Part shown: positions 51,443 through 60,653 of the stretch, piece by piece
Layout: each line of letters opens with the position of its first letter
How positions within the stretch are numbered: the first letter of the stretch is position 1
Assembly: GCF_003261575.2 (NCBI RefSeq)
Contig: NZ_CP036175.1
Coordinates: 3,038,001-3,102,000 of the forward strand
Length of the DNA stretch: 64,000 nt
Source of the DNA: Klebsiella huaxiensis
GTDB taxonomy: Bacteria; Pseudomonadota; Gammaproteobacteria; Enterobacterales; Enterobacteriaceae
Direction: 5' to 3'
Notes under the pieces: generated by a model
What the model was told of the DNA's origin: nothing
Databases searched by the model: none
What the model saw: only the letters and a program-made list of their open reading frames with translations
Program-made: the position numbers and the translations under genes

Positions 51443-52315
51443 TCACGAGCCATCCGAGAGCTGTTTTTCCTGACGGCGAAATTCGCTTGGCGAAACGCCT
51501 ACCGCGCGATGAAAGTCGCGCGAGAAATGCAGCGGATCGTTATAACCCACCTGCCCGGCAATTTTGCTAATTGTGTCATCGGTTTCGACCAATAACCTTC
51601 GGGCCTGAGACAGACGATAATTTTTCAGCCATTTTAACGGACTTTGATTAAAGGTCTCCTGAAACAGGCGAAATAGCTGCGATTTACTCACCTGGCAGTA
51701 CTGCATAAATTTTTCAATATCCCACTCGTCATGATAGTGGCTGTGGATCTGATATATAAGCCGCCCCAGGCCACGATGGGTAATTACCGGCGATTTCTCC
51801 GTTTCCTGGCTGCGGTTCTCCAGCAAGGTAAAAATAAGTTTTGCGCACAGCGCATCACAGTGCGCGTCTGAAACCAGAGTATGGCTTTTCATTAAACTGA
51901 ACAATTGATAATAAATTTCAGTCACTTTCTCCGGCTGCTGGAAGGCAAATACGGGTTCCTGAAGAACATTGAGAATCTGCATGATATTATTTAATTTTGA
52001 GCTATCAATTCTCAGCCATAATATTTCCCACGGTTCAGCGCTATCAGGGTAATGTTCATGCGGCCAACGTACCGGTAGCCAGACCAGATTTCCTTCCTCA
52101 ACATGATGCAGATTATTTTCCAGTCGAATAACCCCACGCCCTTTAAGGCAAAATATAAGTTCATGCCCGACAACCGACTGACGTTGAATATGGAAATTGC
52201 CGTTTGTCCGGATATGGCCCGCCCTGAGAACCCGATAATTCACCAGCGTCGAAAAATCATCGGACTCGCGATACCAGTTTTCGATGACCTGCGTTCGCTG
52301 CACGAGTGAAGTCAT
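51443..52315 (-). CDS. AraC/XylS-family transcriptional regulator
   Basis: 290 residues. N-terminal cupin-like effector domain (about 20-160: VVGHELIFCLKGRGVIRLEN, GNLVWLPVRWPHEHY) and a C-terminal double helix-turn-helix (about 185-285: WDIEKFMQYCQVSKSQLFRLF, TISKIAGQVGYNDPLHFSRDFHRAVGVSPSEFR). Typical of sugar-responsive activators such as RhaS or MelR. Its position right after cassette B makes it the likely activator of that cassette. Confidence 0.93.
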   Translation of the reverse strand: MTSLVQRTQVIENWYRESDDFSTLVNYRVLRAGHIRTNGNFHIQRQSVVGHELIFCLKGRGVIRLENNLHHVEEGNLVWLPVRWPHEHYPDSAEPWEILWLRIDSSKLNNIMQILNVLQEPVFAFQQPEKVTEIYYQLFSLMKSHTLVSDAHCDALCAKLIFTLLENRSQETEKSPVITHRGLGRLIYQIHSHYHDEWDIEKFMQYCQVSKSQLFRLFQETFNQSPLKWLKNYRLSQARRLLVETDDTISKIAGQVGYNDPLHFSRDFHRAVGVSPSEFRRQEKQLSDGS

Positions 52316-52636
52316 ATGCCACTCCCCAAATAATCAATATTCATCAAGCCTGTGGATATCTATCGTGACACGGTATAGGGTAATTCAGGGTGGTTAGGTT
52401 ATGGATTTTTGAGCTATCTCACAACAAAGCGATAAGGAAATTCGACACCGCTGTTTTGAATAAAAAGAGCAGATTTTCCTGCTGCTGGCAAAATGCATTT
52501 TTGCACAATCGCCCGGTGGCGGCTAACGCCTTACCGGGCCTACGGGACGGATTCGGGATTGGGTTTTGTCGATCGGGTAAGGCGCCTGCCGCCACCCGAC
52601 AAAATGCGAACACAATAGCTAAATCCGTCGCGGCCT
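52316..52636. other. Upstream region of the AraC gene, with REP elements
   Basis: 321 bases between two minus-strand genes. The left part should hold the AraC promoter. The right part is a REP pair (see 52511-52600). No supported gene. Confidence 0.4.
52511..52600. repeat. Inverted REP pair (BIME)
   Basis: GCCCGGTGGCGGCTAACGCC with TTACCGGGCCTAC (52511-52543) and, in opposite orientation, GGGTAAGGCGCC with CTGCCGCCACCCGAC (52575-52600). Near the stop of the transposase-like gene. Confidence 0.85.
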
Positions 52637-53458
52637 TTAGTCCTGATTTAGCGACTCAAGAAACACCTGCGGCGTCATATCGCCCAGCTTTTTTTGTGTC
52701 CGCCCCTGGTTCCACAGCGCACACAACCGCTGCAGCGTCGCGTCCGGTTCATCCAGCGCCGGAATAACGTCAGCTAATCTTTCGCTAAGCTGTATCGCCC
52801 CACGCTCCTCTAAAACCACAGTCCTGCACGACAGTTCCGCCCGCACCGGCTGAAAGCCTTTATGAGCATAAGTCTCAAGACATTGTATCTGAGCCGGACA
52901 GGTTTCCAGCACCTGCTCCAGCCAGCTATCAACCAGCGCGGGCGAGATCCCTGAATAGATGCGGCCAAAGCACCAGCCGCTGATGGGCTCCTGCGCCCAC
53001 AGCAGATGGTGTTCACCGCCGTCATCCATCGACAGCGCAAGCTGGCGGTAATGCAACGACAGCGTATCGGCGCGCATCCCCACTTTTAACGCTTTCTTTC
53101 CCTGCGGCGCGGCATTTTTTCGCCCTTCATGGGCCGGACGGAGATAGCGGTTTAGCGTCGCGCGGGAAATGGCGATACCCAGCCCCTCATTCACCATAAA
53201 CAGCAGCTCGTCCAGCGGCGCACGTAGTACATCGCGTAGCGCGTTAACCAACGCTTCTTGCTCTTGTCTCAATACTTTGTGTACCAAATGTGGCGTAGTG
53301 TGATTATCCGAAATCTGGCTACGGTTACGCCAGCGACGAACCGTGGTGACAGAAATCCCCAGCTCCTGCGCCAATTCCCGGTCACTTTTATCCGATTCCT
53401 GGAGATATTTGCGCGTTCTTGGCGTGGTAGTGGCATTGGCATGCAGCTTAATTTCCAT
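52637..53458 (-). CDS. IS481-type transposase-derived HTH protein, catalytic residues lost
   Basis: 273 residues. Residues 1-135 match the N-terminal part of IS481-family transposases: RTRKYLQESDKSDRELAQEL, GISVTTVRRWRNR (helix-turn-helix about 25-45), TPHLVHKVLRQEQEALVNAL and SRATLNRYLR. From about 140 the integrase-like domain is recognisable only by order: LSLHYRQLALSMDD stands where the first catalytic Asp should be, TYAHKGFQP replaces the TDNGxEF motif, and the end (LCALWNQGRTQKKLGDMTPQ) keeps the IS481 tail. No DDE triad and no inverted repeats. It is intact and divergent from a PTS operon, so it probably acts as a regulator. Confidence 0.72.
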   Translation of the reverse strand: MEIKLHANATTTPRTRKYLQESDKSDRELAQELGISVTTVRRWRNRSQISDNHTTPHLVHKVLRQEQEALVNALRDVLRAPLDELLFMVNEGLGIAISRATLNRYLRPAHEGRKNAAPQGKKALKVGMRADTLSLHYRQLALSMDDGGEHHLLWAQEPISGWCFGRIYSGISPALVDSWLEQVLETCPAQIQCLETYAHKGFQPVRAELSCRTVVLEERGAIQLSERLADVIPALDEPDATLQRLCALWNQGRTQKKLGDMTPQVFLESLNQD

Positions 53459-53520
53459 ACAGCCCTCTACAAGAAAATATAACTAATCATATGAGATATA
53501 CATTATTGCAGAGAATACAA

Positions 53521-53536
53521 TGTGAACCGCTTCACC
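53521..53536. promoter_or_regulatory. CRP-like site before the PTS operon
   Basis: TGTGA-ACCGCT-TCACC matches nine of ten CRP consensus positions. It lies 78 bp upstream of the EIIC start and 63 bp upstream of the divergent HTH gene. Confidence 0.6.
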
Positions 53537-53613
53537 TTTCAGCCCAACGCTTTCTCTCATAATCCGTCATAGATAACACACACAACCCCTGTCGATCTTG
53601 TACGGAGTTCACA

Positions 53614-54933
53614 ATGAACAATGTTCTGGGATTTCTTGAAGCTAAACTGATGCCTCTGGCGGCCAAAACCGCCCAGCAGCGTCACCTCGGCGCTATTCGT
53701 GGTGCCTACGTTTCATTCATGCCTTTTATTATTGTCGGTTCAATTTTGCTGGTGATCTCTTCTTTCCCTAATCAGGGCTACCAGCAATTTATGGCCAGCA
53801 CCTTCGGCACCAGCTGGAGCGCGATTATCGAAATCCCGTTTAACGCGGTATTTTCGACGATGTCGCTGTTTATTAGCTTCCTGGTCGCCTACCGCCTGGC
53901 GGAACATTACGGCGATGACCGTATCTCCTGCGGTATCCTCTCGCTGGTAGGTTTTCTTATTCTGACGCCGTTTATCAAGGTGGCAGAAAACGGCGGCATC
54001 ACGGTGATCCCGGTGGAATGGATAGGTACCAAAGGATTATTCGTCGCCATGATCGGTTCGTTACTGTGGACCGAGCTCTTCTGCTGGCTAAAACGTAAGA
54101 AACTGGTGATTAAGATGCCGGAAGGCGTACCGCCTGCGGTACAGGAATCTTTCGCCGCGCTGATCCCGGCGCTGCTGGTGATGATTCTGATCCTGGCGAT
54201 TCGTATCGGGTTTGAGCATACTCATTACGCGACCATCCATCAGTTTATTTATGAGGTCGTCGCTTCGCCGGTTCGCCACTACGGCACCTCCTACTTCGGC
54301 GCGCTGATGACCGTTTTCAGCATCACCATTTTGTGGTCGGTCGGCATCAACTCCGGCTCGATGATCAACGGCATTATTCGTCCACTGTGGATGGAAAACC
54401 AGACCGACAACATTGCCGCTATTCAGGCGGGTGTTACCCCGCCGCACATTATCACCGAACAGTTCTTCGATATGATCTGGATGGGCGGCGCAGGCGCAAC
54501 GCTGTCGCTGGTGATTGCGATGCTGATTTTCGCCCGCAGCAAAAATATGCGCGAAGTCGCTCGTCTTGGCGCGGGTGCCTCCATCTTTAACATCAACGAA
54601 CCGATTCTCTTCGGCCTGCCGGTGATCATGAACCCGATCATGCTGATCCCCTTTAACCTGGTGCCGCTGGTGCTGGTCACGGTGCAGTACGCGGCGATGA
54701 AAATCGGCGCGGTGGCGGTCACTACCGGGGTCTTTATTCCATGGACCCTGCCGCCGGTGATCAGCGGTTTTATCGTCACCGGGCATCTCAGCGGTAGCAT
54801 CATGCAACTGCTTAATCTGTTGATTGGCGCGATGCTGTATCTGCCCTTCATGCGCATCGTCGATAAGCAGTATCGCGCGGCGGAAATCACCGCCCGTGCC
54901 GCAACGGACAACACGCTTGCTAAACAGGAGTAA
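53614..54933 (+). CDS. PTS EIIC, lactose/chitobiose (CelB/ChbC) type
   Basis: 439 residues with about ten membrane segments. N-terminal MNNVLGFLEAKLMPLAAKTA and GAYVSFMPFIIVGSILLVI, then the family's NEPILFGLPVIMNPIMLIPF motif near residue 330 and the substrate-helix GAGATLSL. Systems of this type carry beta-linked disaccharides such as chitobiose and cellobiose. No EIIA or EIIB is encoded here. Followed four bases later by the glycosylasparaginase gene, so an N-glycan fragment is the likely cargo. Confidence 0.93.
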   Translation: MNNVLGFLEAKLMPLAAKTAQQRHLGAIRGAYVSFMPFIIVGSILLVISSFPNQGYQQFMASTFGTSWSAIIEIPFNAVFSTMSLFISFLVAYRLAEHYGDDRISCGILSLVGFLILTPFIKVAENGGITVIPVEWIGTKGLFVAMIGSLLWTELFCWLKRKKLVIKMPEGVPPAVQESFAALIPALLVMILILAIRIGFEHTHYATIHQFIYEVVASPVRHYGTSYFGALMTVFSITILWSVGINSGSMINGIIRPLWMENQTDNIAAIQAGVTPPHIITEQFFDMIWMGGAGATLSLVIAMLIFARSKNMREVARLGAGASIFNINEPILFGLPVIMNPIMLIPFNLVPLVLVTVQYAAMKIGAVAVTTGVFIPWTLPPVISGFIVTGHLSGSIMQLLNLLIGAMLYLPFMRIVDKQYRAAEITARAATDNTLAKQE

Positions 54934-54937
54934 ACCA

Positions 54938-55891
54938 ATGTGGGGAATTATTGCCACCTGGCGAATGGCGCTGGAAGGCGTAACGGAATCCGCTGCGGCG
55001 CTGGCCGCCGGAGCTGAAACCTCTATCGCCGTCGTCAATGCGGTAGCCGCAGTCGAAGATTTTCCGCTGTACAAATCGGTAGGCTACGGCGGCCTGCCGA
55101 CCGAGAACGGCGAAGTCGAACTGGACGCCGCCTATATGAATGGCGATACCCTGGCGTTCGGCGCGGTTGGCAATCTGGTGGATATCGCCAATCCGGTGAA
55201 AGTGGCCCACGCCCTGAGCCGCCAACGCTATAACAGCCTGCTGGTCGGTCAGGGAGCCCGAGAGTGGGCGCTGAGCCAGGGATTTGCCGCCAAAGAGATG
55301 CTCACCGATCGCGCCATGCAGCACTATCGTAAACGCTGCCGTGAAACGCTGGATCAAGGCCTCAGTCCCTATGATGGTCACGATACCGTGGGCATTATCG
55401 GCCTCGATCGACAGGGTTCAATGAGCGTCGCAACCTCCACCAGCGGCCTGTTTATGAAAAAGCGCGGGCGACTGGGCGACTCACCGATTATCGGGTCCGG
55501 TTTTTATTGCGATAGCGAGACCGGGGCCGCCACGGCAACTGGCGTAGGCGAAGATCTGATGAAAGGCTGTACCAGCTACGAAATTGTACGACGAATGGCC
55601 CAGGGCATGACGCCGCAGCAGGCGGCGGACTCGGTGGTCAGCGAGCTGGAGGACAAACTGATGTCACGCTTTGGCCGCGCGGGAGATCTTTCGGTGGTCT
55701 GCATGAACCGTCACGGTGAATTCGGCGCGGCCACCAATATCAAAACCTTCTCCTTTGTCGTCGCTAGCGCAACGCAGCCACTCACCGTGTTTTGCGCCGA
55801 GCGCGTGCAGGAGAAAACTCATTACCGTCCGGTGGACGACGAATGGATGCAGGCCTATGCCGCAGGTATTCGTGCGCCCATTGAGGAGTAA
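54938..55891 (+). CDS. N4-(beta-N-acetylglucosaminyl)-L-asparaginase (glycosylasparaginase) family
   Basis: 317 residues; start ATG nine bases after CAGGAG. Ntn-hydrolase of the aspartylglucosaminidase branch: the precursor should self-cleave before Thr150 in GHDTVGIIGLD, which becomes the nucleophile. Also seen are MKKRGRLGDSPIIGSGFYCD and GAATATGVGEDLMKGC. It cleaves the GlcNAc-Asn bond of glycosylated asparagine (or isoaspartyl peptides). No signal peptide, so it works in the cytoplasm on an imported substrate. It lies between a PTS permease and a leucyl aminopeptidase gene. Confidence 0.92.
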   Translation: MWGIIATWRMALEGVTESAAALAAGAETSIAVVNAVAAVEDFPLYKSVGYGGLPTENGEVELDAAYMNGDTLAFGAVGNLVDIANPVKVAHALSRQRYNSLLVGQGAREWALSQGFAAKEMLTDRAMQHYRKRCRETLDQGLSPYDGHDTVGIIGLDRQGSMSVATSTSGLFMKKRGRLGDSPIIGSGFYCDSETGAATATGVGEDLMKGCTSYEIVRRMAQGMTPQQAADSVVSELEDKLMSRFGRAGDLSVVCMNRHGEFGAATNIKTFSFVVASATQPLTVFCAERVQEKTHYRPVDDEWMQAYAAGIRAPIEE

Positions 55892-55894
55892 GTC

Positions 55895-57352
55895 ATGTTG
55901 AATTATCGCTTAATTAATCAGCTGGATAGCACCTGCGATGGCGCGCATCTGGTGACGTGGCCCGGCAGCCCGTTGTTAGACGCCTGCCCCCTAAACGCCA
56001 GCCCTCTGCTTGCGGAAATGGCCGAACAAGCCGCTGGCGGCGAGGTCGCGGATACCCGCTTCGGCTGTTCGCCTTTCGCCCGCATTACCGTTATCCCACG
56101 GTTACAGTGGCAGGATGCGATGAACGACAGCCTGACAGAGGTACTGCGCCCGTTGTGCAAAACGCCGGTGAGTGAATCGCTTGTCCTGGATTGCTCGCTG
56201 GAAGAGGCGTACGGCGCATTAACCAAAGCACTGCGTTATCTGTTTAACCTGGACTGGCATCTCGACGATCTGGGACTGCATCGGGTAAATACCGGGAAAC
56301 GGCGGCTGCGCCAGCTCTCATTTTACGCCTTGCCTGAACAGCAGACCGTGCTTGAAACCCTGGCTCATCGCCAGCAGGCCACGGCGTACGGCATGATCGC
56401 CGCACGGCGGCTGGCAGATCTGCCTTCCGAGCAGTGTACGCCGCAGTATGTGGTGGACGAAGCTGCACGTTTATGCGCCGATATTCCCGCTCTGCGCTGC
56501 GAAGTGCTTGATGAAAAGGCCATCGTTGAACAAGGGCTCGGCCTGCTGCATGCGGTCGGTAAAGGCGCCGAGCGCCCGCCGCGCCTGCTGGCGATTCATT
56601 ATGATGGCATCACCGATGGCCCGGTACGCTGCTATGTCGGTAAAGGCGTGACCTTTGATACCGGCGGGCTGTGGCTGAAGGAAGGTGCCGGAATGTACAC
56701 CATGAAGTACGATATGTGCGGCGCGGCCAACGTCCTGGGATTGATACTAAGCATCGCCAGGCTGGCGCTGCCGGTGCGGGTCATGGGGGTACTGGCGCTG
56801 GCGGAAAACGCCATTGGCCCGAACGCTATGCAGCCGGGTAGCGTCGCTCGGGCCTGCAATGGCTTAACGGTAGAAATCAATAATACCGACGCCGAAGGCC
56901 GCCTGGTGCTTTCCGACGCCATTGCCTGGGCCAGCCAGCGGCATCCGCAGGCGCGCTATATTATCGATATGGCAACGCTGACCGGCGCGGTGGTGAAGGC
57001 GCTGGGTTATGACCTCAGTGGTTTAATGACCCAAAACGAAACCCTGCGTTCGGCGTTGACTCAGGCGGGAATAGAGAGCGGGGATGAAGTCTGGTCGCTG
57101 CCGCTGGACAGTCGGCTGAAAAAACAGACCGAAAGTGCGATAGCCGACCTGTGCAATACGCCGGGCAACAACGCGGCGATCAGTGCCTCCGCCGCGTGGC
57201 TATTGCAGCATTTTTGTCCACCGGAGATCCCGTGGGCCCATCTCGACGTCAGCGGTACGGCGCTGTGGCGTGAAGGCGGTAAAAGCGTGGCTTCAGGCAG
57301 GCCGATACCGCTGCTGATTCAGCATCTGCTCAACGATATCAGCGATGTTTAA
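55895..57352 (+). CDS. M17 leucyl aminopeptidase family protein
   Basis: 485 residues, M17 catalytic domain from about 165: VGKGVTFDTGGLWLK (Lys250, Asp255, Lys262), MKYDMCGAANVLG (Asp273) and NTDAEGRLVLSDA (Asp332, Glu334, Arg336) give both zinc ligands and the bicarbonate Arg. Divergent N-terminal domain. Starts three bases after the previous stop. With the asparaginase it can fully break down a glycopeptide: sugar by the former, peptide by the latter. Confidence 0.92.
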   Translation: MLNYRLINQLDSTCDGAHLVTWPGSPLLDACPLNASPLLAEMAEQAAGGEVADTRFGCSPFARITVIPRLQWQDAMNDSLTEVLRPLCKTPVSESLVLDCSLEEAYGALTKALRYLFNLDWHLDDLGLHRVNTGKRRLRQLSFYALPEQQTVLETLAHRQQATAYGMIAARRLADLPSEQCTPQYVVDEAARLCADIPALRCEVLDEKAIVEQGLGLLHAVGKGAERPPRLLAIHYDGITDGPVRCYVGKGVTFDTGGLWLKEGAGMYTMKYDMCGAANVLGLILSIARLALPVRVMGVLALAENAIGPNAMQPGSVARACNGLTVEINNTDAEGRLVLSDAIAWASQRHPQARYIIDMATLTGAVVKALGYDLSGLMTQNETLRSALTQAGIESGDEVWSLPLDSRLKKQTESAIADLCNTPGNNAAISASAAWLLQHFCPPEIPWAHLDVSGTALWREGGKSVASGRPIPLLIQHLLNDISDV

Positions 57353-57357
57353 AACCT

Positions 57358-57600
57358 TCCCGGGGGCGGCGCGTTGCGCCTTGCCCGGGCTACCAAACAA
57401 TAAACTTCCACGATGCACCTGCCATAAAGTAGCCCGGACAGGTGCGTCAGCACCGCCTCCGGGGAATGTTCCGACACCCTGCGGCCTTCCTCTCGGGGGC
57501 GGCGCCTTGTGCCTTGCCCATGCTACCAAACAATAAACGTCCACGATGCACCTGCCATAAAGTAGCCCGGACAGGTGCGCCAGCACCGCCTCCGGGGAAT
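57358..57600. repeat. Tandemly duplicated BIME, 133-bp period
   Basis: CGGGGGCGGCGC at 57361 recurs at 57494, and the spacer TACCAAACAATAAAC, CACGATGCACCTGCCATAAA and the inverted GTAGCCCGGACAGGTGCG repeat in step. Two copies of one unit in direct orientation, with few differences, between convergent genes. Related to the cluster at 34271. Confidence 0.9.
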
Positions 57601-57603
57601 CAT

Positions 57604-58803
57604 CTACTCCTCACTCGCCACTGGCTTAACTCTTACCGCAAACAGCACAATTACCATCGCACTAACCAGCAACAAGCCGCTGCCGGCGAACACACCGCTG
57701 GCACCGTTAAGATCGAACACCGCCCCTCCGCCTGCCGCACCCGCGCCTATCGCCAATTGAATAGATGCCACCAACAGCCCGCCCGCGCTTTCCGCCTCAT
57801 CCGGTACCGTCGTAGCAAGCCACGTTGACCAACCCACCGGCACCAGGCCAAAGGCAAAGCCCCACATCGCCACCAGCAGACCATCCAGCAGCGCGAAGTG
57901 ACCAAATGTCACCATCAGCAACGCCAGCGCGCTCATCGCCAGCGGCACCAGCGCCAGCGTCAGGCGCAGGCTTCTGGAGAGAAAATGTCCGGCAATCGAG
58001 GTACCGATAAAGTTCGCGACCCCAAAACCCAGCAAGATCAGGGAGACCCCTTCGACGCTGGCCTGAGCTACGGTTTCCAGAAACGGTCGCAGATAGGTAA
58101 AAAAAGCGAAATGACCGCTGAAAATCAGGATGGTCGCCAGCATCCCGCCCATCATGCCCGGACGGCGCAGCACCTTAAACAGCGTCGCAAAGCTGCCCGC
58201 GCTCTCCGGGCGCATCGAAGGCAATACCCACAGCTGCCATAACAGCGCAGCCACGCTCGGCACCGCACAGATAATAAATACGTTACGCCAACCTATCAGC
58301 GCACCAAAATAGCTACCGAGCGGCGCGGCAACCACGGTGGCTATCGACACGGCAGAAAAGATGATCGCCAGCGCTTTCGGTACCATCGCCGCCGGAACCA
58401 GGCGCATAGCGGTGGCGGTCGACATCGACCAGAAGCCACCAATCGCAATCCCTAACAGCAATCGTCCAAGCAGTAAAAACTCAAGCGATCCGGCAAAGGC
58501 CACCATCATGCTGGAGATGATTTGTAAAACGGAAAAGAACATCAGCACCCAGCGGCGATCAATATTCCTGGTCGCGGTAGTGATCAGCAAACCAGTAAGC
58601 AACGCCACCAGCGCCGTCGCGGTCACCGCCTGCCCCGCCATACCTTCACTCACACCGAGGCTGGCCGCCATCGGCGTTAACAAACTGGCGGGCAGAAACT
58701 CGGCGACAATCAGGCCAAACACCCCCAGCGCCAGCGCGTAGACGGCGCGCCATGCGGGCTTAGCGTTTGCCAGACTCTCTTCAGCGGCAATGCAGGAACT
58801 CAT
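57604..58803 (-). CDS. MFS transporter, NepI-like
   Basis: 399 residues; the start at 58803 fits GGAGAG better than the ATG two codons earlier. Twelve hydrophobic segments with IVAEFLPASLLTPMAASLGV and the GLLITTATRNIDRRWV loop, and GRLLLGIAIGGFWSMSTATAMRLVP, which closely follow E. coli NepI (purine ribonucleoside efflux) and related drug/metabolite exporters. Divergent from an AraC gene that probably controls it. Exported compound unknown. Confidence 0.88.
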   Translation of the reverse strand: MSSCIAAEESLANAKPAWRAVYALALGVFGLIVAEFLPASLLTPMAASLGVSEGMAGQAVTATALVALLTGLLITTATRNIDRRWVLMFFSVLQIISSMMVAFAGSLEFLLLGRLLLGIAIGGFWSMSTATAMRLVPAAMVPKALAIIFSAVSIATVVAAPLGSYFGALIGWRNVFIICAVPSVAALLWQLWVLPSMRPESAGSFATLFKVLRRPGMMGGMLATILIFSGHFAFFTYLRPFLETVAQASVEGVSLILLGFGVANFIGTSIAGHFLSRSLRLTLALVPLAMSALALLMVTFGHFALLDGLLVAMWGFAFGLVPVGWSTWLATTVPDEAESAGGLLVASIQLAIGAGAAGGGAVFDLNGASGVFAGSGLLLVSAMVIVLFAVRVKPVASEE

Positions 58804-58911
58804 ATACATCTCTCCAGAACAATTAACATTTCGTTAAGATTAGGGTGTTCCTGCCGGACGATCTATGATACATACTCTGCAATTATTGATAATTCGTCCG
58901 GGAATAATGTA

Positions 58912-59868
58912 ATGACTCAGCAAGCTCTCGATCTCACCAGCGAACTGCTGCGCGGCATGCGCCTTTCCGGCGTCAACTACCGGCGCATTGAGGCCGCTCG
59001 CCCCTTCGGCGTCGAGTTCAGTCATGTACCCGGCAAAGCGCAGTTCCACTTTATTAGCCGGGGCCCGGTGCTGCTGCGCATGGCCAGCGGTCAACGCCTC
59101 ACACTGGAAAGCGGCGATGCGTTATTTATTCCCAACGGCGATAGCCACGCGTTGCTTTCCGATGAACAGGCCCCGGTGATGAACGTCCTGAAGCTTCCCA
59201 GCGAACCAGTTTGCAGCACCGTGTGTTGTGTTAAAAATAAGGGCGACGACGCGAAAAATGGCAGCGCCATTATCTTTAGCGGCTGCATGGATTTCGAACT
59301 GGGCGGCATGCAGCCGCTGGTCAAAGCGATGCCAGAAGTGATGCTGGTCAGCAGCCTGCTGACCGCTCGCCCGGAGATCCAGCCGATGCTGGCGGCGATG
59401 GAACGCGAAACCCTCACCCGACAGGCAGGCTACGCCGGTATTCTGGCACGTCTTGCTGATGTGGTTGCCGCGCTGATCGTCCGCGGCTGGGTCGAGTGCG
59501 GTTGCGGCAATGCCACCGGTTGGGTGCAGGTGCTGCGCGACCCGAAGCTGGCCAAAGCCATTTACGTCATGCATCAGCAGCCCGGAATCAACTGGAAGGT
59601 CGAAGATTTGGCTCGCGAGGCGGGAACCTCCCGCTCGGTATTTGCCGAACGCTTTCTCTCCGCTACCGGCACCACGCCTGCCCGCTACCTGACCGAGCTG
59701 CGCATGCGGCTGGCGGTACAGTACATCTCCCATGAGGGACAGGCGCTGGAAAAGGTGGCCTTCAAACTGGGTTACAGTTCGCATGCCGCCTTTAGCCGCG
59801 CCTTTAAGCGCATCACCGGCAAAGCGCCGGGCGCACTGCGTGACCTGTCGCGGGGAGAAGAGTTTTAG
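58912..59868 (+). CDS. AraC-family transcriptional regulator
   Basis: 318 residues. N-terminal AraC_N cupin (about 15-200: VEFSHVPGKAQFHFISRG, LESGDALFIPNGDSHALL) and C-terminal double helix-turn-helix (about 220-312: NWKVEDLAREAGTSRSVFAERF, ALEKVAFKLGYSSHAAFSRAFKRITGKAPGALR). Divergent from the NepI-like exporter across a 108-base gap, the usual arrangement for an activator and its target. Its stop overlaps the convergent ProC-like gene by a few bases. Confidence 0.93.
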   Translation: MTQQALDLTSELLRGMRLSGVNYRRIEAARPFGVEFSHVPGKAQFHFISRGPVLLRMASGQRLTLESGDALFIPNGDSHALLSDEQAPVMNVLKLPSEPVCSTVCCVKNKGDDAKNGSAIIFSGCMDFELGGMQPLVKAMPEVMLVSSLLTARPEIQPMLAAMERETLTRQAGYAGILARLADVVAALIVRGWVECGCGNATGWVQVLRDPKLAKAIYVMHQQPGINWKVEDLAREAGTSRSVFAERFLSATGTTPARYLTELRMRLAVQYISHEGQALEKVAFKLGYSSHAAFSRAFKRITGKAPGALRDLSRGEEF

Positions 59869-60653
59869 CCCTGCCCTAATTCGCGAGTGCGCCTGACCGC
59901 CGCCAGCACGCTACGCTGAAGCCCGGCGGCAAAATCGCTATTGTTCAGTTCATACAGACCGTGAATCCCCACTCCCGCCGGTGAATTGTTGATATCCAGA
60001 AGCTGACGCGGATGCTTCTGGCTGCGGCGCAGCATCTCTACCGCGCCGAGCAGATTTTCCCGCACCACTTCCGTAGCCTGAGCCCGCGACAACCCAGCCA
60101 ACACCCCGGCATCGGTAAAGGACTCGATAAAGTAGTAGATATAGTTGGGACCTGCGACGCCAAAGCCGGTGAAGATATCGATCAATCGTTCCGGTAGATA
60201 CAGTACTTTGCCGAAACCGCGCAGAAACGGCTCAACCGCTTCCGTGCTGGCCCCGGCGTTTAGGGTTACGCCGCTATAGCCGAATCCGGTATCGGTCAAG
60301 GTATTGGGGATCACCCTGACAATCGGCGTTTCAGCGCCAAACAGGGAGGACAGTTTTTCCAGTGTCACTCCGGCAATCAATGAAACTACCGTTGTTCCCC
60401 TCGTCAATTGTGAACGTGCACGGTCAGCCACCGCCGTCAGATCATCCTGCGGACGGATCCCCAATACCACCAGAGAAGCGTCCGTTAACCCGCCCCCCTT
60501 CGGCAGCGAATAGAGGTTTTGCAGATAATCAACTCGCGCACCATCAATATCCTCCAGCGAGATCTCTTCCGCTCGCAGCGTACCGTTGCTTAAAGACGCG
60601 CGAATAATCGCCTCCGCCATCTGCCCGGCACCGATAAAATGAACATTTGCCAT
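59865..60653 (-). CDS. Pyrroline-5-carboxylate reductase-like protein (ProC family)
   Basis: 262 residues. Rossmann motif VHFIGAGQMAEAIIRA at 4-19, GIRPQDDL (where ProC has xVKPQ), VRVIPNTLTDTGFGYSGVTLN (ProC: RxMPNTP) and the C-terminal NSPAGVGIHGLYEL (ProC: SPGGTTIAGL). The altered motifs suggest a substrate other than pyrroline-5-carboxylate, perhaps another cyclic imine. Overlaps the ATC hydrolase gene by one base, so it belongs to the same operon. Confidence 0.88.
   Translation of the reverse strand: MANVHFIGAGQMAEAIIRASLSNGTLRAEEISLEDIDGARVDYLQNLYSLPKGGGLTDASLVVLGIRPQDDLTAVADRARSQLTRGTTVVSLIAGVTLEKLSSLFGAETPIVRVIPNTLTDTGFGYSGVTLNAGASTEAVEPFLRGFGKVLYLPERLIDIFTGFGVAGPNYIYYFIESFTDAGVLAGLSRAQATEVVRENLLGAVEMLRRSQKHPRQLLDINNSPAGVGIHGLYELNNSDFAAGLQRSVLAAVRRTRELGQG

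Noticed and set aside
52637..53458. Active insertion sequence
   Set aside because: No terminal inverted repeats or target duplication seen and the catalytic acids are missing, so annotated as a transposase-derived gene, not a mobile element.
54088..55074. 328-codon minus-strand open frame across the EIIC and asparaginase genes
   Set aside because: Antisense to two clear genes; His, Gln and Arg rich composition typical of a shadow frame.
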